Assembly (NCBI GenBank): GCA_036345935.2
Contig: JADWOT020000007.1
Coordinates: 9,439,076-9,503,075 of the forward strand
Length of the DNA stretch: 64,000 nucleotides
Direction of reading: 5' to 3'
Origin: Taenia hydatigena
Taxonomy: Eukaryota; Platyhelminthes; Cestoda; Cyclophyllidea; Taeniidae
Shown here: one piece after another, positions 49,301-62,060 of the stretch
Position numbering within the stretch: position 1 is the stretch's first letter
Layout of the letters: the number at the start of each line of letters is the position of its first letter
Notes under the pieces: model-generated
Database searches by the model: none
Told to the model about the DNA's origin: nothing
What the model saw: the letters and a program-made list of their open reading frames with translations, nothing else
Made by a program: the position numbers and the translations under genes

Positions 49301-52300
49301 CTGCCGTTACTTTCATGATGACAACAGGATCATAATGCATGATGTCCTTTGCATTTCTCTTTCCTTTCCTCCAAAATGAAGCCAAGGTAGTAGGTGTTGT
49401 GGAGGTGCCTGGAGTTCCGGTCGTAGGGCTGTCGTGATTGGAGTGGAGACGTTGGAGGGGTTATGTGTTCCATTGGCCGCTGCAGTAGCTAGCGTATGGT
49501 TAAGAGTCGGTAGCGTCGTGTTTGGAACAGGTTTGAATACTTTTCTAGCAGCCATGCAAATTGACGTATATCTTAAGCTTAAAGTGGTGGGTTTGGGAGC
49601 GTTTTGCCTTTGACACCAAAACACATTGACAGTGATGAGTCAAGTCAGCTGAAGAATCCATGTTAAGGAGCGAAAACTACTTATTCTCCTTCCATTTCTT
49701 CCTCTCTTCCATATTTATGCCTGTTGCCTGGAGGGTGAAATCACGGATGCACAGGTTACTTCATTTCGTCGTCTCTATTAGTAATAGACAATTTTATACT
49801 GCCCAAGCATCCATCGTCTTACCTCCGTAGATCTACCACGTGTCCAAATTGCTACAAGCACTCTGCAAAGATCAGAATCATTCAGTCAAAGCATGCATTG
49901 GTGTCTGGACAATTTTATGCTAGTTTAAAAATTGAAAGTAAGCATCGATTTCTCAACGATGAGCAGATGGTTACTGCTAATCTAAATGGTGGAAGAAACA
50001 CAAGCATGATTGCATGATATTAACATTTAGACCCCGCAACTTACCGTAGCTTGAAGATAATTGAAAAAGGCTTTATTTACTTAAAACATTGAGGTCCCAA
50101 TAGTAGATGATACTGTTTCTTTTACACCTGAAACACAAAGGTACACAATGATGACAACATAAAGAAGGCAGGTTGGATATGGCTGACATAAGAGCTATTT
50201 TTCACTCATTTCCACCAACGGAGGAAGGAAGCGTGGTCGTAGCGTCTCAAGGCCCCCTTGAAGGCTAAAGAAGGCAAAATACTAGGGTGGACACTGGACA
50301 CCACAAAACCTTTCGTCCTTCTTTATCGCACGTCCCATAAAAGCTTCTATTGAATTTATATCAATAAATTGTTAAAATATGGTGAGAAATCACATTCGCA
50401 TTGTAACCTATACTAGGCGGACAGTCAAAAAGTTGACATCCTCAAAATATTCATTTTCCAAGGCACTACTAGCTTGGCGATGCGTAGTGAAATTCAAGCG
50501 AAACTCTATCTTTCGTTAATGTGGTTTATCGTTCATATTACAGAGCTCATCCATGTTCCTCTAAAGCATTTATTGCAACTACTGATCTCTCTTATTATCA
50601 TCGCATCAGACATACTCATGCACAAGAACCATTTTTCTCGAAATAACAACCGAGATAAAAATCATTTCTGTCGTTTATGCGAGTAAAGCAGCTTAAAAAG
50701 GTGGATTATTTCAGCTTAGTTCTCATGATAAGGAGAATGCTACATCTCCTCGTGTCTGCAATTCTGAACCAATGCTTGTAACTCAACGCCAAATGGCAAC
50801 CTCATCATGCTTCATCATGGAAAGCAGACACCTGAAAACAACACGGAGTGGAATTTCGGTAACAGTTTAATTATGCCATCCAAAATCAACCATTCATTAA
50901 AGCATTTGAGATGGCAAAGACTGAATTTTGCAATAATATAGACAAACGCAAGTACGCTTAACAACCAATTTTACTAACAAGTATACTTTTAGGGCTGCCT
51001 ATGTCCTCAAGAAAGTGCTTTTGAGACCTTCAAACATGACCTGAATTGGCCTAGAGCTTGATGGATGCACAGGTGGCATGACTAATTTGCAGACACCATC
51101 ATGTTAGCTGACGATGCAGGTAATGATTTCCGTACTTTTGCAATGCATTCCATCATTTCTCGCTGTCCCTCATCTTCTTTAGTTTATCCTTTAATTTGGA
51201 TTGGGCATGGAAATAGCCGTCAACTTAGCCTCAGCTAATTACCGCGGGGTAAAGTGCTGACTGCCCATTTTAGTAACTTGGTGCTAATTAATTGCGCACT
51301 CATCAAACGGACGACTACTAGCTAGTTCACGGGAGTGAATAACAAAGGTAGTAATCTGAGTCCCCATTATGCCGTAATAGGCTGCGGTGCTACTTATGAA
51401 AACTCGAGAAGTTTAGGCTGCTATTAGGATGGGCCATAGATAATGCCACGATGCAGAAGTGCAGCCTCTAGAGATTCTATTGTTTGTGCAGTTGAACGCA
51501 CAGCTACTACATGTGAATTTCTAGCAGATCAAATTATAGTTCTTTACGAACAAAACACTAGAGTGTGTGTTCTTTGTGTGACTTTAGTGATTCCTGACGT
51601 GTTGAATCCTACTTAGTGAAGAAATTCAAGCTTTATTAACGTGTTGACGCAGGGATGGCATGGATGCTTATTTATTGCAAGCAAATTGTTGGTGCTTGTT
51701 GGGGATTTAAACTGTGCATTTGCGCCTACTTTTCTTTACATAAAATTGTTGTCTTCTCAAAAATTATTGGTTATTGGCGCATCCTTAAGAATATCCCACC
51801 AACGTTTCCAGTTTTCCACACACACCTATTCTTATTGTGAAGTAACTTATTTATTTTGTGCATAGTTGGGACCGATGATATGCTCTTATGAGGTAATCAA
51901 ATTAGTAATCTAGTCTACATTTCCAAAAAAGGGAAATGATTGCCGCAATTCATCAGCCTAGCGAAGAAGCAAATGTTAAAACCCGGTTTTCGTGTGTGGA
52001 CAAGTAAGTCTGGCCCTTTCAATATACCCGCCTTCAAGACTTGAATTCTCTGATAACACCACTGGGACACTATTCACATACGCACACCTCCTCCTTAAAG
52101 AAAGTAGGTTTGACCTTCGGAATATCGCAGCTCATCAAAAATCAAAACCACCACGAGGTTGAATACGAACGCAATTTCGCAAAAGCTAAGGTCCTTATGA
52201 GCGTCTCCCGCACAATCGCTCAAATGACCTAATAATGCGCGAAATCACAATACGGGTGCAGACGCACGAACGGGTAATTTCATAGGCTAGCATTTTTCGA

Positions 52301-53270
52301 CATATTTATAGACACCGCTCGTGGGCTGTTAATGGGATTTGTCTTCGGATTGAGATGCTACTTCAACTCTACTTCAATTTGGTGGTAACGTCCATCTTGC
52401 ATGAAGAACTGGTAGTGGCAAGCAGTAAGGCACCTTCTATAGTTTACGCTGAGCAGCGCATATGCTGACATATCTAAGAAAACAGGATATTTGCAAACCT
52501 TAGTAAATTTGGGAATGACTTGGCCACTCTTATAGACATTTTGTTGCATAACACTACACCACAAGGTAGTCAAATAAACATGATATGACTGAGCCAACCC
52601 ATTTATTTCCTTATACTTTTTTGATACTTATCTTCCCTCACGCCTTTCGATTTCATCTTTTAAGCGCTTTCAATTTTGTAGCTACTTTATAGCGGGCAGG
52701 GGTTTGCCTAGCACAATGTGCGTCCCAATACATCCATTTACATGATCCGCGTGTAGAGCGAACCGTCATTTGTGTAGGCTATTCGCAAGCATTAGCGCAT
52801 TACGATTTGATTTTGTATGGGGAATAAGCACAATTGATGTCTTTAGCAGGAGCACCATGATGACAATTACCGCAATAGGTGATTAAAGGCGAAACACAAG
52901 GCGTGGTTGGGAAATAGAAGATAGCCAAAATCCGGCAGATGGACGGGGAGATACAAGTTGTGCCAAGTGTCTTAAGTTATTAATTTTTAGTTAAACCATA
53001 GACGCGAGTGCTTCCACCTCCCCTTAGATTAAAAGTTTACGCAAATATAAGAAATCTGATCAGCAAATTGCAATGTTTTGATTACCTGCCAGTCCCAAAA
53101 CGCCTTTAGTCTACTGCTGCACACACGCAAAAAAACGAGCGGTTTGAATGAAATCGCTCACAGTTTCGAGGTCAATGAAAGATGAACCAGTGTTTTGAGG
53201 CCCACGTTCGGTAAAGTAATCCAAAATCACTAGCTATTCTCGTTAATAAAACACAAAGGAATTTTGACGT
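46310..53270. other. Long stretch without a supported gene
   Basis: About 7 kb. Open frames at 46692-47045 (minus), 47296-47745 (plus, 149 aa) and 52358-52597 (minus, 79 aa) have plausible composition but no recognised motif, no second copy and no clean splice sites. A short R-family match sits at 50245-50290. No exon that could precede the FN3 exon in the required phase was found in the last 600 bp. Confidence 0.35.
50245..50290 (+). repeat. Repeat family R, short fragment
   Basis: CTTGAAGGCTAAAGAAGGCAAAATACTAG here matches CTCGAAGGCAAAAGAAGGTCGAATACTAG at 61865. Similarity ends soon on both sides. Confidence 0.45.
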
Positions 53271-53274
53271 GCAG

Positions 53275-54066
53275 ATCTTGATGCTCCTCAAAATGTGAAA
53301 CTTGAAGCAATCGACCCTTACGCGATGCGCATGAGTTGGGATCCCCCACCTCAGCCCGATGGCGTTATTGTCGGCTATCGTATCGCTTGGAATCTTGACT
53401 CCTCGTGGCAGGACTCTTTGGATCTGCCCCCAGTTCAAACTTACATCTTCAAAGGCCTACAACCGGGGCAAACCATTTTTGCCTTCGTTAGTGCGCGCAC
53501 TAGAAAAGGAGATTATAAGAAACTTGAGTACCTTGTCAGCGACAGTGGGGTAGTGGAAGCAACCACACCGATCCTAGGAGGAGGTGAGCCCTTTGTACTC
53601 GTCTTACCAAATGCTGATTTATTATTTGCATTTAGCCAGATTTTATCTCAAGAAGCCTGCAACAGTACCCGTTTGACACAATTAAATTGTTCGCGCAGGC
53701 TTATTTGAATTATCTCCTGCCACACGATTAGCTTTAGACAGTAGAATAGGCAGCTTAGTAAGGTCGACCAAAATTTCTTATTTTATGCCGTCAGCGATTA
53801 GTTCGTATAAAGGTGTCAAGAGAAATTTATTGTCTCCTACAGGAGACGAAGGAGTGTCTCCCGAAGCCGGAAGATTCGCGAAGAACAGCAAGTCTACTCA
53901 GACCCTTGCAATTAAAATGAATGACAGGTCTACTCAGGCATCCACAGTTGCAAGGAATAGCAAGTCTACCCAGTTTCCTCAAATCACAACAAAAAGTAAG
54001 TCCACACAAACTCCAGCCTTCACCACGAGGAAGGGATCTGTTTTGAATGCTGCAACGGCCAATTAA
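53275..54066 (+). CDS. C-terminal exons of an FN3-domain protein with a K-S-T-Q (LC8-type) motif ladder
   Basis: Two plus-strand exons. Exon 53275-53583 (309 nt) follows acceptor TTTTGACGTGCAG and ends at donor GTGAGC. It is a phase 1-1 module coding one fibronectin type III domain (APQNVKLEAI..., core MSWDPP, GYRIAW and LQPGQTIFAFVSARTRKG). Exon 53843-54066 follows acceptor GTCTCCTACAG, joins in phase (G|GA) and ends at TAA. Its tail has KSTQT, RSTQA, KSTQF and KSTQT, the Gln codons at 53899, 53935, 53971 and 54007, exactly 12 residues apart. KxTQT is the known binding motif of the cytosolic hub LC8 (DYNLL). No membrane segment lies between FN3 and ladder, so this part is probably cytosolic (inference). 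Upstream exons are not found, so the protein's identity is unknown. Confidence 0.72.
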
Positions 54067-54439
54067 AGAAATTCTATCTCAACGTTCGCTACCACCACGA
54101 AGGTTGGATTTGCCTCCACTCCCTGACCACTTCAGTTCCATTTGCTTACATGGTCACAGTGCTCCTGTAAACCCTCTAGTAAGCCAATGCAACTTACCAA
54201 CTTCTTTGCTGGTTTTGATTATTGCTGCTGAAAATTGACATTTGCTAGACATTTTGCCTATCGCGTTGCTAGTTTTATTAACTCAGGGAAAGGTGGCGTT
54301 GACAATTGTTCTCCTTTACATAAGATATAGGGCCAAATCACAACAACTACTCCTTAAATGGCAAACAAATATCATTACACACTGGCCTATTCTCAATGAT
54401 ATTGCGTGTGCTTGTCAAGTAGTGGAGGTTGAAGACCAC

Positions 54440-54445
54440 AATAAA
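54440..54445 (+). terminator. Possible poly(A) signal of the FN3/LC8-ladder gene
   Basis: AATAAA about 370 nt after the TAA at 54064-54066, on the same strand. This is the first such hexamer I see downstream; a chance match is possible. Confidence 0.4.
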
Positions 54446-55500
54446 AGGCTTAGGTTATCTGTAAATCAAAGCGGCGTTCATGTGTCGAGTTTCGCAAGAT
54501 TCTCTGATGTTGCTGAATCCCTCAATTAAGCTTTGATTAAAATAAGTGCACTTTGGAGACCGCATGAATGGTAATTTATTAGCTAGTGATATCAAGGGTA
54601 ATTCAATGATCCTTTATCTAGCAGTGTCTTTTTAATCCACACGAGGCCTTCTTTGAATACCGAATGCTCATTACATAAAACAATTAATGGTCGCAAGTGA
54701 GCCTTCAATTGCAGCCTACCAGGTCGCATCCCTCGTCCGCAGCCGGTGAGTAGGTGACTATGCACACGGTAGTACCTCGCCTCCGTCTCTCTCCTTTTCC
54801 TCCTCTCGTGTCTGCATCTTGCACCCTTCCACTCGACCACCGTGTCTTATTATTCAACCGCCATTGGTTCTTACCCAACTAGCGTCGTTCCATGACCCCC
54901 ATCTGTATGCCCACGAGTAGTATAGAGATAAAACCCGTAACAATACGTCCATTCATCACATGACAACGCATTCTTTACGCCGAGAGTTTTTGCGTTCTGT
55001 CTCATGCAGCCAACAGTCTGTCCATCTAGGATCATAGACCATGGACCTTTATATGGATTAAAATTCCTGTGATTCCCGATTAAAATTCAGTCCAAACTGA
55101 AAGTGTTTAAGGCTAATTTGGTGATTATCAACATCCAGCTGATATTTCGCCTGTTATCCTTCGCGAAAATGCTACTAGACAACCCGGCTTACAGCTATTT
55201 TACTTTATGAAAAGAAACTGCAAGCCTTCTTACTGGTGCAACAAATGAAGGATTTTCACGCCATTGGAAAATGCACAATATAACAGTCTTGACTCAACGC
55301 CTTAATGCCAAAACCACCCCCATACTTCGTTAAAGTTGAAGGATGCTTCTCAATTCTTCTATCTTCTGGAATTTGTCCTGTCATGTTCTCGTTGCAACAC
55401 TGTTACAGTCGAGATGACGAATAGGGCCAATGTTTTCACATTCCACTGACACACTGATGTGGCGTGTTTAAGGCCAGCGGTAACGCCTTCAGACATTTGT
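54446..55500. other. No gene seen
   Basis: Intergenic DNA after the FN3 gene. The 82-aa minus frame at 54592-54840 lies in a pyrimidine-rich stretch and shows no domain. Confidence 0.4.
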
Positions 55501-55524
55501 TCTCTTTCTCCCTTTCCCTCTCAA

Positions 55525-55671
55525 GGCACCGCAAAGTGTTGTGCAATTCGGAAGGCAGTACTGGCCATTTCACATCGAACCGAAGACCTACTAGATGTGA
55601 TCCATTACAAAACCTTAGCAAACGTGATCCTAAATGGCTCGTTCTGGCAAAGTAGGTCTTTAGAGCGATGA
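55525..55671 (+). CDS. Candidate exon of unknown gene
   Basis: A strong polypyrimidine tract and acceptor (TTTCCCTCTCAAG, ending about 55524) is followed by an open frame with protein-like composition. It includes CCAIRKAVLAISHRTEDLLD, then VIHYKTLANVILNGSFWQ, and closes with a TGA at 55669-55671. A possible donor GTAGGT lies inside its end at about 55650. No partner exon, polyadenylation signal or known family was recognised. The minus-strand open frame across the same bases looks less natural. It could be a decayed exon or chance. Confidence 0.3.
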   Translation, partial: GTAKCCAIRKAVLAISHRTEDLLDVIHYKTLANVILNGSFWQSRSLER

Positions 55672-56779
55672 TTCCATTAAAAAGGATCTAAATGTGTTCC
55701 TCTAACCCCTGATTCTGCATGTGCGTTTACTCCCGAAGCCAATCTATCCTTCATATTTCGGCTGCATCTTCGTGTCGAATTCAATGACATGTAGTCTCGA
55801 ACTTGGAATATATAGCTGCACATTTATAACTCGGCAGATCCAAAATCCGATTTTTATAATTTTGCTTATCAAGAGCGCCACAGAAATTTCTGCTCCCATC
55901 ACTGCCTCTGGCTACAGTAAAGTCACGAGCCGAGTAGTAAAGCAGTCAGCGAGGCAGAGCTAATGGAGTCGCACTAAAAGTATGGCACCAACACAAAAGA
56001 GGTCACAGGTACAAAGTCGAAGACAGTGTTAAAATAATTCATGAATAATGCCAATGCGGTCCGTAGTCAAATCATTAACCCTTTTATCAGCCACTAAATC
56101 GCGAATTGCATTCGTTAAGTTCACTTCACGCGAGGAAATCGCCTAATTGTGTTCGGGTCCGTACGAACTTCCTCCGTCGCGCATGCGTTGGAGGAGTGAT
56201 TAATGCATACGTTTCTTCTGCCGAAGGCTCCTCAACGGTTCGTTATATCGGGCTATACTTATCCATTTTTTGGTGTCATGAAATGCACCCACTACAGAGA
56301 TCTATTTGGAATAGTGAACAATGAAAGGACTAATAAAGTGGAAAGTTTTTGCCAATGAAAGGATCTGCCGGTTGAAGAATTTAAATCTTGGAAAATTGGG
56401 ACACTAGACCTTTTAGAAACTAGTGCTATTACGGTCTTAACAATGTGACCAGTGACGACGCTATAAATGAATGACCAAGCTCAGGTATCCATAAATTAGA
56501 AGCAGAGACATTTCTGACAAAACAGAACAGCGATAAAAACTGAAAGAAAAGAAAAGGATATTTACGCACTGACAGAAAACATTATTTGATTCTAGTGAAA
56601 ACATTAAAGTTGCTACCGTAGTTCGTGCTTTCTTTGCCTAAAATCGCCTAGTTTAAGTGGACGAAAAAAGCACATGCTGTACAAATGCACATTAGAATCT
56701 TAGATATCTTTCTTTGAATGAATCTACCTATGTAGATATGGAAAGTTTGCCCTCTAAAATGGCGTGTGGGCTGTTTCCA

Positions 56780-57700
56780 TGGTAGTAACTGAGTGATTTA
56801 CCTGACCTTCAAGTGAATGGGACCCGTGATTATGGTCGCGTGGCCGGGCCCCTTATTAACAGCATTCATCGCTGCGATTCGGTCAGTCTTATGACAGAAG
56901 GCGGTAATGACAAAACATGGAGGTGCGAGTGTGTAGGCTGCATTACTGCTTCTTACGGTGCCATTACACTTGGGATGTAGTGGGCAAGTAGGGCGTGGAG
57001 TGCCGATTTGGGCTAAAGTTATTTGCGAACGCATCGATTTCTGCTCTCTAATCGGAAAAAGTGAGGTCAACCTCGTCTGCGCTTGTTTCGACACTGCTAC
57101 TCAACCATCAGTGGTTCTTGATTAAGGATGCTGTTCGAACGCTTTAGCAACTGAATGGATTTTTTCGCTGTGGAAGACGTAGACGAATCTCGCTCGTTGA
57201 AAAGCTTGCCTAATTCGAAAGTGTTATTCTTTTGCTGCATTGCTTTGTCATGAAAATAACCTAGCTTTAATGAGCAGTGGTTAGCTCTTATGGTAAGCTC
57301 ATTGAATTTTGCAATGGTATGCTATTTTCTGACTTGTCTTCCGAACCGACTACATGGCACGCAGTTTTGGTGGTGGTGGCGACGGCAATTTGTGGTCGCA
57401 AAGGAGGAATCAAGCAAACCTCGAGCACTGTGCAGAAGTATACCCGTAGGGCGGTCCCTGCCACTGATCGCCATTAGCAATGTCGCCCTGCCAAGGCTAC
57501 CCTTCGGGTGCTGTGGTAATGGAGGAAGCAATGGCAACAGCCGTCAAATTCATCCACCGACCCGATTTCACCATCTCTTCCTGAGGGATAGAGACTGCAA
57601 ACTACTAAAAAAATGCATCACGTTACGACTGCGGATGACACCTGCACACTGACCACATATAGAGTCAAAGGCCCACAGGTTTCGTCTGCGCTTCATGCTT
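56780..57700 (-). repeat. Repeat family P, longest copy
   Basis: The left part (56840-57400) matches 11180-11720. The right part (57440-57620) matches 3520-3740. Both are in the same orientation, so this copy joins the pieces found separately elsewhere. The minus strand keeps peptide VITAFCHKTDRIAAMN, shared with copy 2, which suggests a former coding strand. The 98-aa minus frame at 56798-57094 is part of that remnant and not a host gene. The plus frames at 57277-57652 are chance. Confidence 0.55.
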
Positions 57701-60700
57701 CACGCCGCAGATGCAACGATGCTCAGTATAAAAGCACTTACTCCAAGGACGAATCCACTTAGTTCCACCTTCGCCACTTCAATCGTTCAAACCGGCAAAT
57801 TAAATTACGTAGTTAAAATCTACATCTCGGAATGTTAAACAAGAATTGCAATGAGAATCTGAGTCTTCGCTTTGCTTCTGAATTCTCAGTTGACACTTCG
57901 CTATTCGTGTAATTTTAACAAAATAAAAGCCATCATATTAGAATGACGGCAACTAAAAATGGAAGTATAAGACACCAAATCACAGCAAAGTGCAAAGACC
58001 CAAGTTGCATGCATGCAAGTCTATCCAAGTAATGTTGGATCCCATGCATCAAGTGGAGTTAGTAAATGTGGAGCCCCAGACACAATTCCGTACCTGGCGG
58101 TGGGACTCAAAACAAATGGGCACAGTCATTAGGGTTGTGAAGCGCCTCGAGACTACTGCAGTATTCCACCTAGTTAACTGTATGTTGAAAAATATCCTTC
58201 GTTGAATGAACAAAGACGGATAAAATATTAGGTAAGGTCGAATGCAGCGCATCATCTGGGCTAGACCAGAGAAGAAGGCGACGTGATACTGCTGATTCAC
58301 TTGTAGTTTAAGCAGATTGGCCCGATTCTTACTGCATCATTACGTAAACTAATAAATGATGTGGATGCTGTCACCGTTTCATAATAATAAACACATTTTA
58401 CGCAACTTGCTGCTAATGGTTCACTGGAATAACTGCGCTACTTAATTATGACTTTGCGGCTGCTTGATAAAGGAAGTTTAAAGTTGACAAAGTTGACAAA
58501 GCGTATATCCTCTCTGAACCCCTAGCTTTACCCTATGATGCGCATCCTCACGGTCAGGCTAATCGAGTGTGTGCGCTACTCTAGTCACCAGGCCGAGTTC
58601 ACATTGGCCACGCAGAAGAGCAACCAAACATTCTTCTGTTCAACTATAAGCCTCTGATAGGTTAGCAGCACTAAATGGATCAAACACAGTCCGGCCTTAG
58701 AAGTCGCTGTCCGTCATAGGTTTATTTTCCTGTTTGTAGATGCCAAAATAGCTGGTCCAAAGCAACTTTGAGATTTCTATGCACTAGCGGTAAAATTGTG
58801 TCCGCTCGGAGGAAACTTCTGCTTACATATTAATTACTTTGATGTCAAGACGCAAAATTTCTGCCCCACTCTCGTTCTTATTGTGAGTCCAACAGCACCT
58901 GCCATTGACTAGGCTGCAGCCTATGAAGTTTGGACTTCGATTCTGCGCACTAGTTAGCAATCTTGAAGGTGAATACTCACTTACTCCTTGTTGTTTTAGT
59001 CTGCTGCAATATTAATTATCTGTAGTTCTAGCCCCTATATTACTAGGATTCCGGAGGAGAAGATCTTACACTACACCCCAGGTGGAACACCGTTATTAGG
59101 TGACCCTGACAATTCTTACTTCGTTCGCCTAAATCTAACCGATGCTGTAGTCTTGGTTGAATAAACGAGGCAATTTGGTCTCTGTTTGGTAAGTTAACAA
59201 TCAATATTTAAATACTCCAGCAGTTATTTCAGAACTCTTGTTTTAGCTAGAGAAATAGGTTTTTGATGTAGAGGAATTTAGTCTACGTCTGAATTACTTC
59301 GTTCGACCCTGGATACTCACTAATTGCAGGCCTGTGTTCATAGATTGGTAATAGATTCTCATGAACTCGAGACACAAGTCGGTTGATTGGCAGTGGATGT
59401 ACATGACTGCTATCAGGCAAAAATTTGCATTCAAACGGTCACCTACCCTATTATTCTTTCATCCACGTCTGCACGCACGCATGTGCATTAGTCCTCACGT
59501 ACTCGCACGAGGTCGGCACAGAGATAGCTGATAGTGTCTTTCTTCAGCCAATCATAAGCCGACGACCTTGACCGCATTTGCGTCATTGAATACTGATGGC
59601 CTAGATGTTTGGATTTGCCTCTTAAAAGTCACTGCTGCGTAAGGTCTCCGCAAGGTTTGCTTTACACTGAATCACCTTTTATAATGATATTTCGAGTTCC
59701 ACTTATTCAAAGTGCATCATTTCCTTCAAATGCCTCCTTGCCAGCATTTAAGTTCGTTTGTCAACTTAAATGAAACTATGGCAAGCGTTCAAATCTTCAA
59801 ACTTACTTAGGTGGAAAATACTTGGGAATTGGAGTTGAATGCTCGAAGGATTCATGTGGCTCTACTTCAGCATTGTCAGGGTCTTCATTCCCCTTTAAAT
59901 TTATGAAAGCTAACTTTTCATAGGCAGTTGGTGTCAAAATAGAATAGCTTTAAACGAAGGCACCTTAATTAAAAGAGGCTGGTCATGGTAAGACGTAACA
60001 CTTGCTTACGACAAAATTTGCATCCACAACAGTAAGCTAAGGGCAAAAGTGGAACAAAGAAGAGGCACATACAGGCTCGTACGGGTGAGGATAAAAGGAA
60101 ATGTGCGAAATTCGAAGCAACACATAAGGAACAATGTGTAGCAATTCGTTTTTGAATATTTACGCGCCTTACAGGTGTATGTGCGAAATCCAGTCGTAGG
60201 CCATACTTTCCATACCACATGCAAATCAGTATTGTGCGCCTGTGGAGATGAACCCACGCTTGTGAAGGGTTGCCAGCTCAGCAGTTTTGTTAATACAAGG
60301 GTTATAGCTTACAATGAATGAAACGAATGCTCGTGGATACTACATTAGATCAGCGTACGATCTTAGCATAAATAATGACAGTTGTGTAATTAACCACTCC
60401 ACTGCGCCATTGTACTTGCCCAACCCTGTGCGAAACAAGCTTCATAGTCGAGTGGCACCGTTACTCGACGTCATTTTACAAGGAAAATGAATCTAGTAGG
60501 CATTGGATTGACTCTCCCGTGTCATGGCACTTGCAAGCGATTATGGTCATACCCTTTGTTTAGTCGTGCGAAGATCAAGTAAAAATTGATCAATCTGCTG
60601 ACTCACATTAGGTCGCATTTGTTTAAATTAGGAGCTTCCTAATTTTGTGGTGCCTAAATGCCAAAACGGGCGTTATGTTTACGGTCCGTGGTAAAGACAC

Positions 60701-61840
60701 AGTCATCGTACGATCAGCACGTGCACGTCCGCATGAGGGATAATTAACATAAACCAATCCTTCCTTATTGCTCACTTACATAAAGTAGTCCGCCTGATGC
60801 GCCAATGCATTTTTGTATTCATGCAGTGCTAAAATGCATGAACGATGTGAGCTAGCTGCAAATGCTAATCTACCTCTCGCTCCTACTTCCTTGTGCAATC
60901 TAATGTCTTGTTAACGAGTAGGCAGAACTATTATGAAAGCAAATGTCTCTTTTTCAGATTACCTCCACTTTCATCTGAGCCATTCACTTGTCTTGAATAT
61001 TTAAGCAATAATTTCTGTTTTGTCATTGTCTTGGGTCGCTGACAATGCAAATAGGACCTGAAGTACGCAAACTTCACCGTTGTGAAAAAGACAGCATAGG
61101 CTCAACCATGTGCTTTGCATTAAATCTAATGTATTTCTATGCTTTACGCAGCAGGTTTTGCAATATATTTACTGCAGCTTTTGCTTACCGGTGATTCATA
61201 AGAAGAAATGACTGTTGAGTTAAAACATTACTTGCAATTAACTTTTGCTCAGAATAAAATGTAAATTACAGCGTCAGATCTGGTTGCTATTTTTAGCATT
61301 TGTGGATTAATTTAGAACTTTTAGCCAAAAAATTATAAAAAGTAAGACATTTTTAACCCAAAATAGGTGGAATCATTTAAACTTCTTTAGTCCTGTGACA
61401 AGCGAATTCGCTCAATGTATATTTGCTGCTCAAGGACTGTTTATTCATTGTTGGCAATGTAGTTTTGCTGCCTAAATATATGCCTAACCAGTAAGTGCAA
61501 GAACTCATTATTATAATGCATACGCACTCAAGCAGCAATATGAAATTCTACTAAAAGCATTCCGAGCAATGTAGTCATTAAATATTTATAAATTTGCATA
61601 ACCTTTGAGCTGGAATGTATGACGCCACTTTTGTTTCACTAACTATTCTCAAGTAATTAGCGGAGCTTAAAAGTCAACACAGCCGGTGGCAGCAAAGAGG
61701 CCTGAGTACATGAAAGTTCTTCATATAGTTAACTAATGATGAAATCCAAGCAGTCGCTACAAAGTCACTTCAGAGAGCCTACTAAATCAACGCGACTTGG
61801 CTGACTATAATGCTCGTTCTCCAGTGCTTCAGCTTCGTAA
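57701..61840. other. No gene seen
   Basis: About 4.1 kb. The 71-aa plus frame at 57990-58205 and minus frames at 59969-60257 have no motif or splice support. A short tandem AAAGTTGAC occurs near 58481-58500. No RNA gene found. Confidence 0.4.
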
Positions 61841-61844
61841 CGCA

Positions 61845-62060
61845 TTTGCAGCGTCCCGAGGCTCCCTCGAAGGCAAAAGAAGGTCGAATACTAGAACAGA
61901 ATATATATATTCAACGGGCAGAGGGAACTAAGCTGCTGGCATAGCTTAGAGGCCAGCTTACGCAGCTAGGGCAATATAGCCACCCATGTGACCATGACCG
62001 AAACCGGTAGCTTAAACACAGAATTACAACATTTGATAATGATCAAATCATTGACACAAT
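61845..62060 (+). repeat. Repeat family R, copy 3
   Basis: Matches 25895-26060 in the same orientation, including the GAAGGCAAAAGAAGG block, a perfect palindrome GAATATATATATTC (61904-61917) and TGACCGAAACCGG. No open frame. Similarity is strongest at the two ends. Confidence 0.55.

Noticed and set aside
52358..52597. 79-aa minus-strand frame with a loose likeness to part of a ubiquitin-specific protease
   Set aside because: No catalytic Cys or His box is visible, and one vague pattern is not enough.
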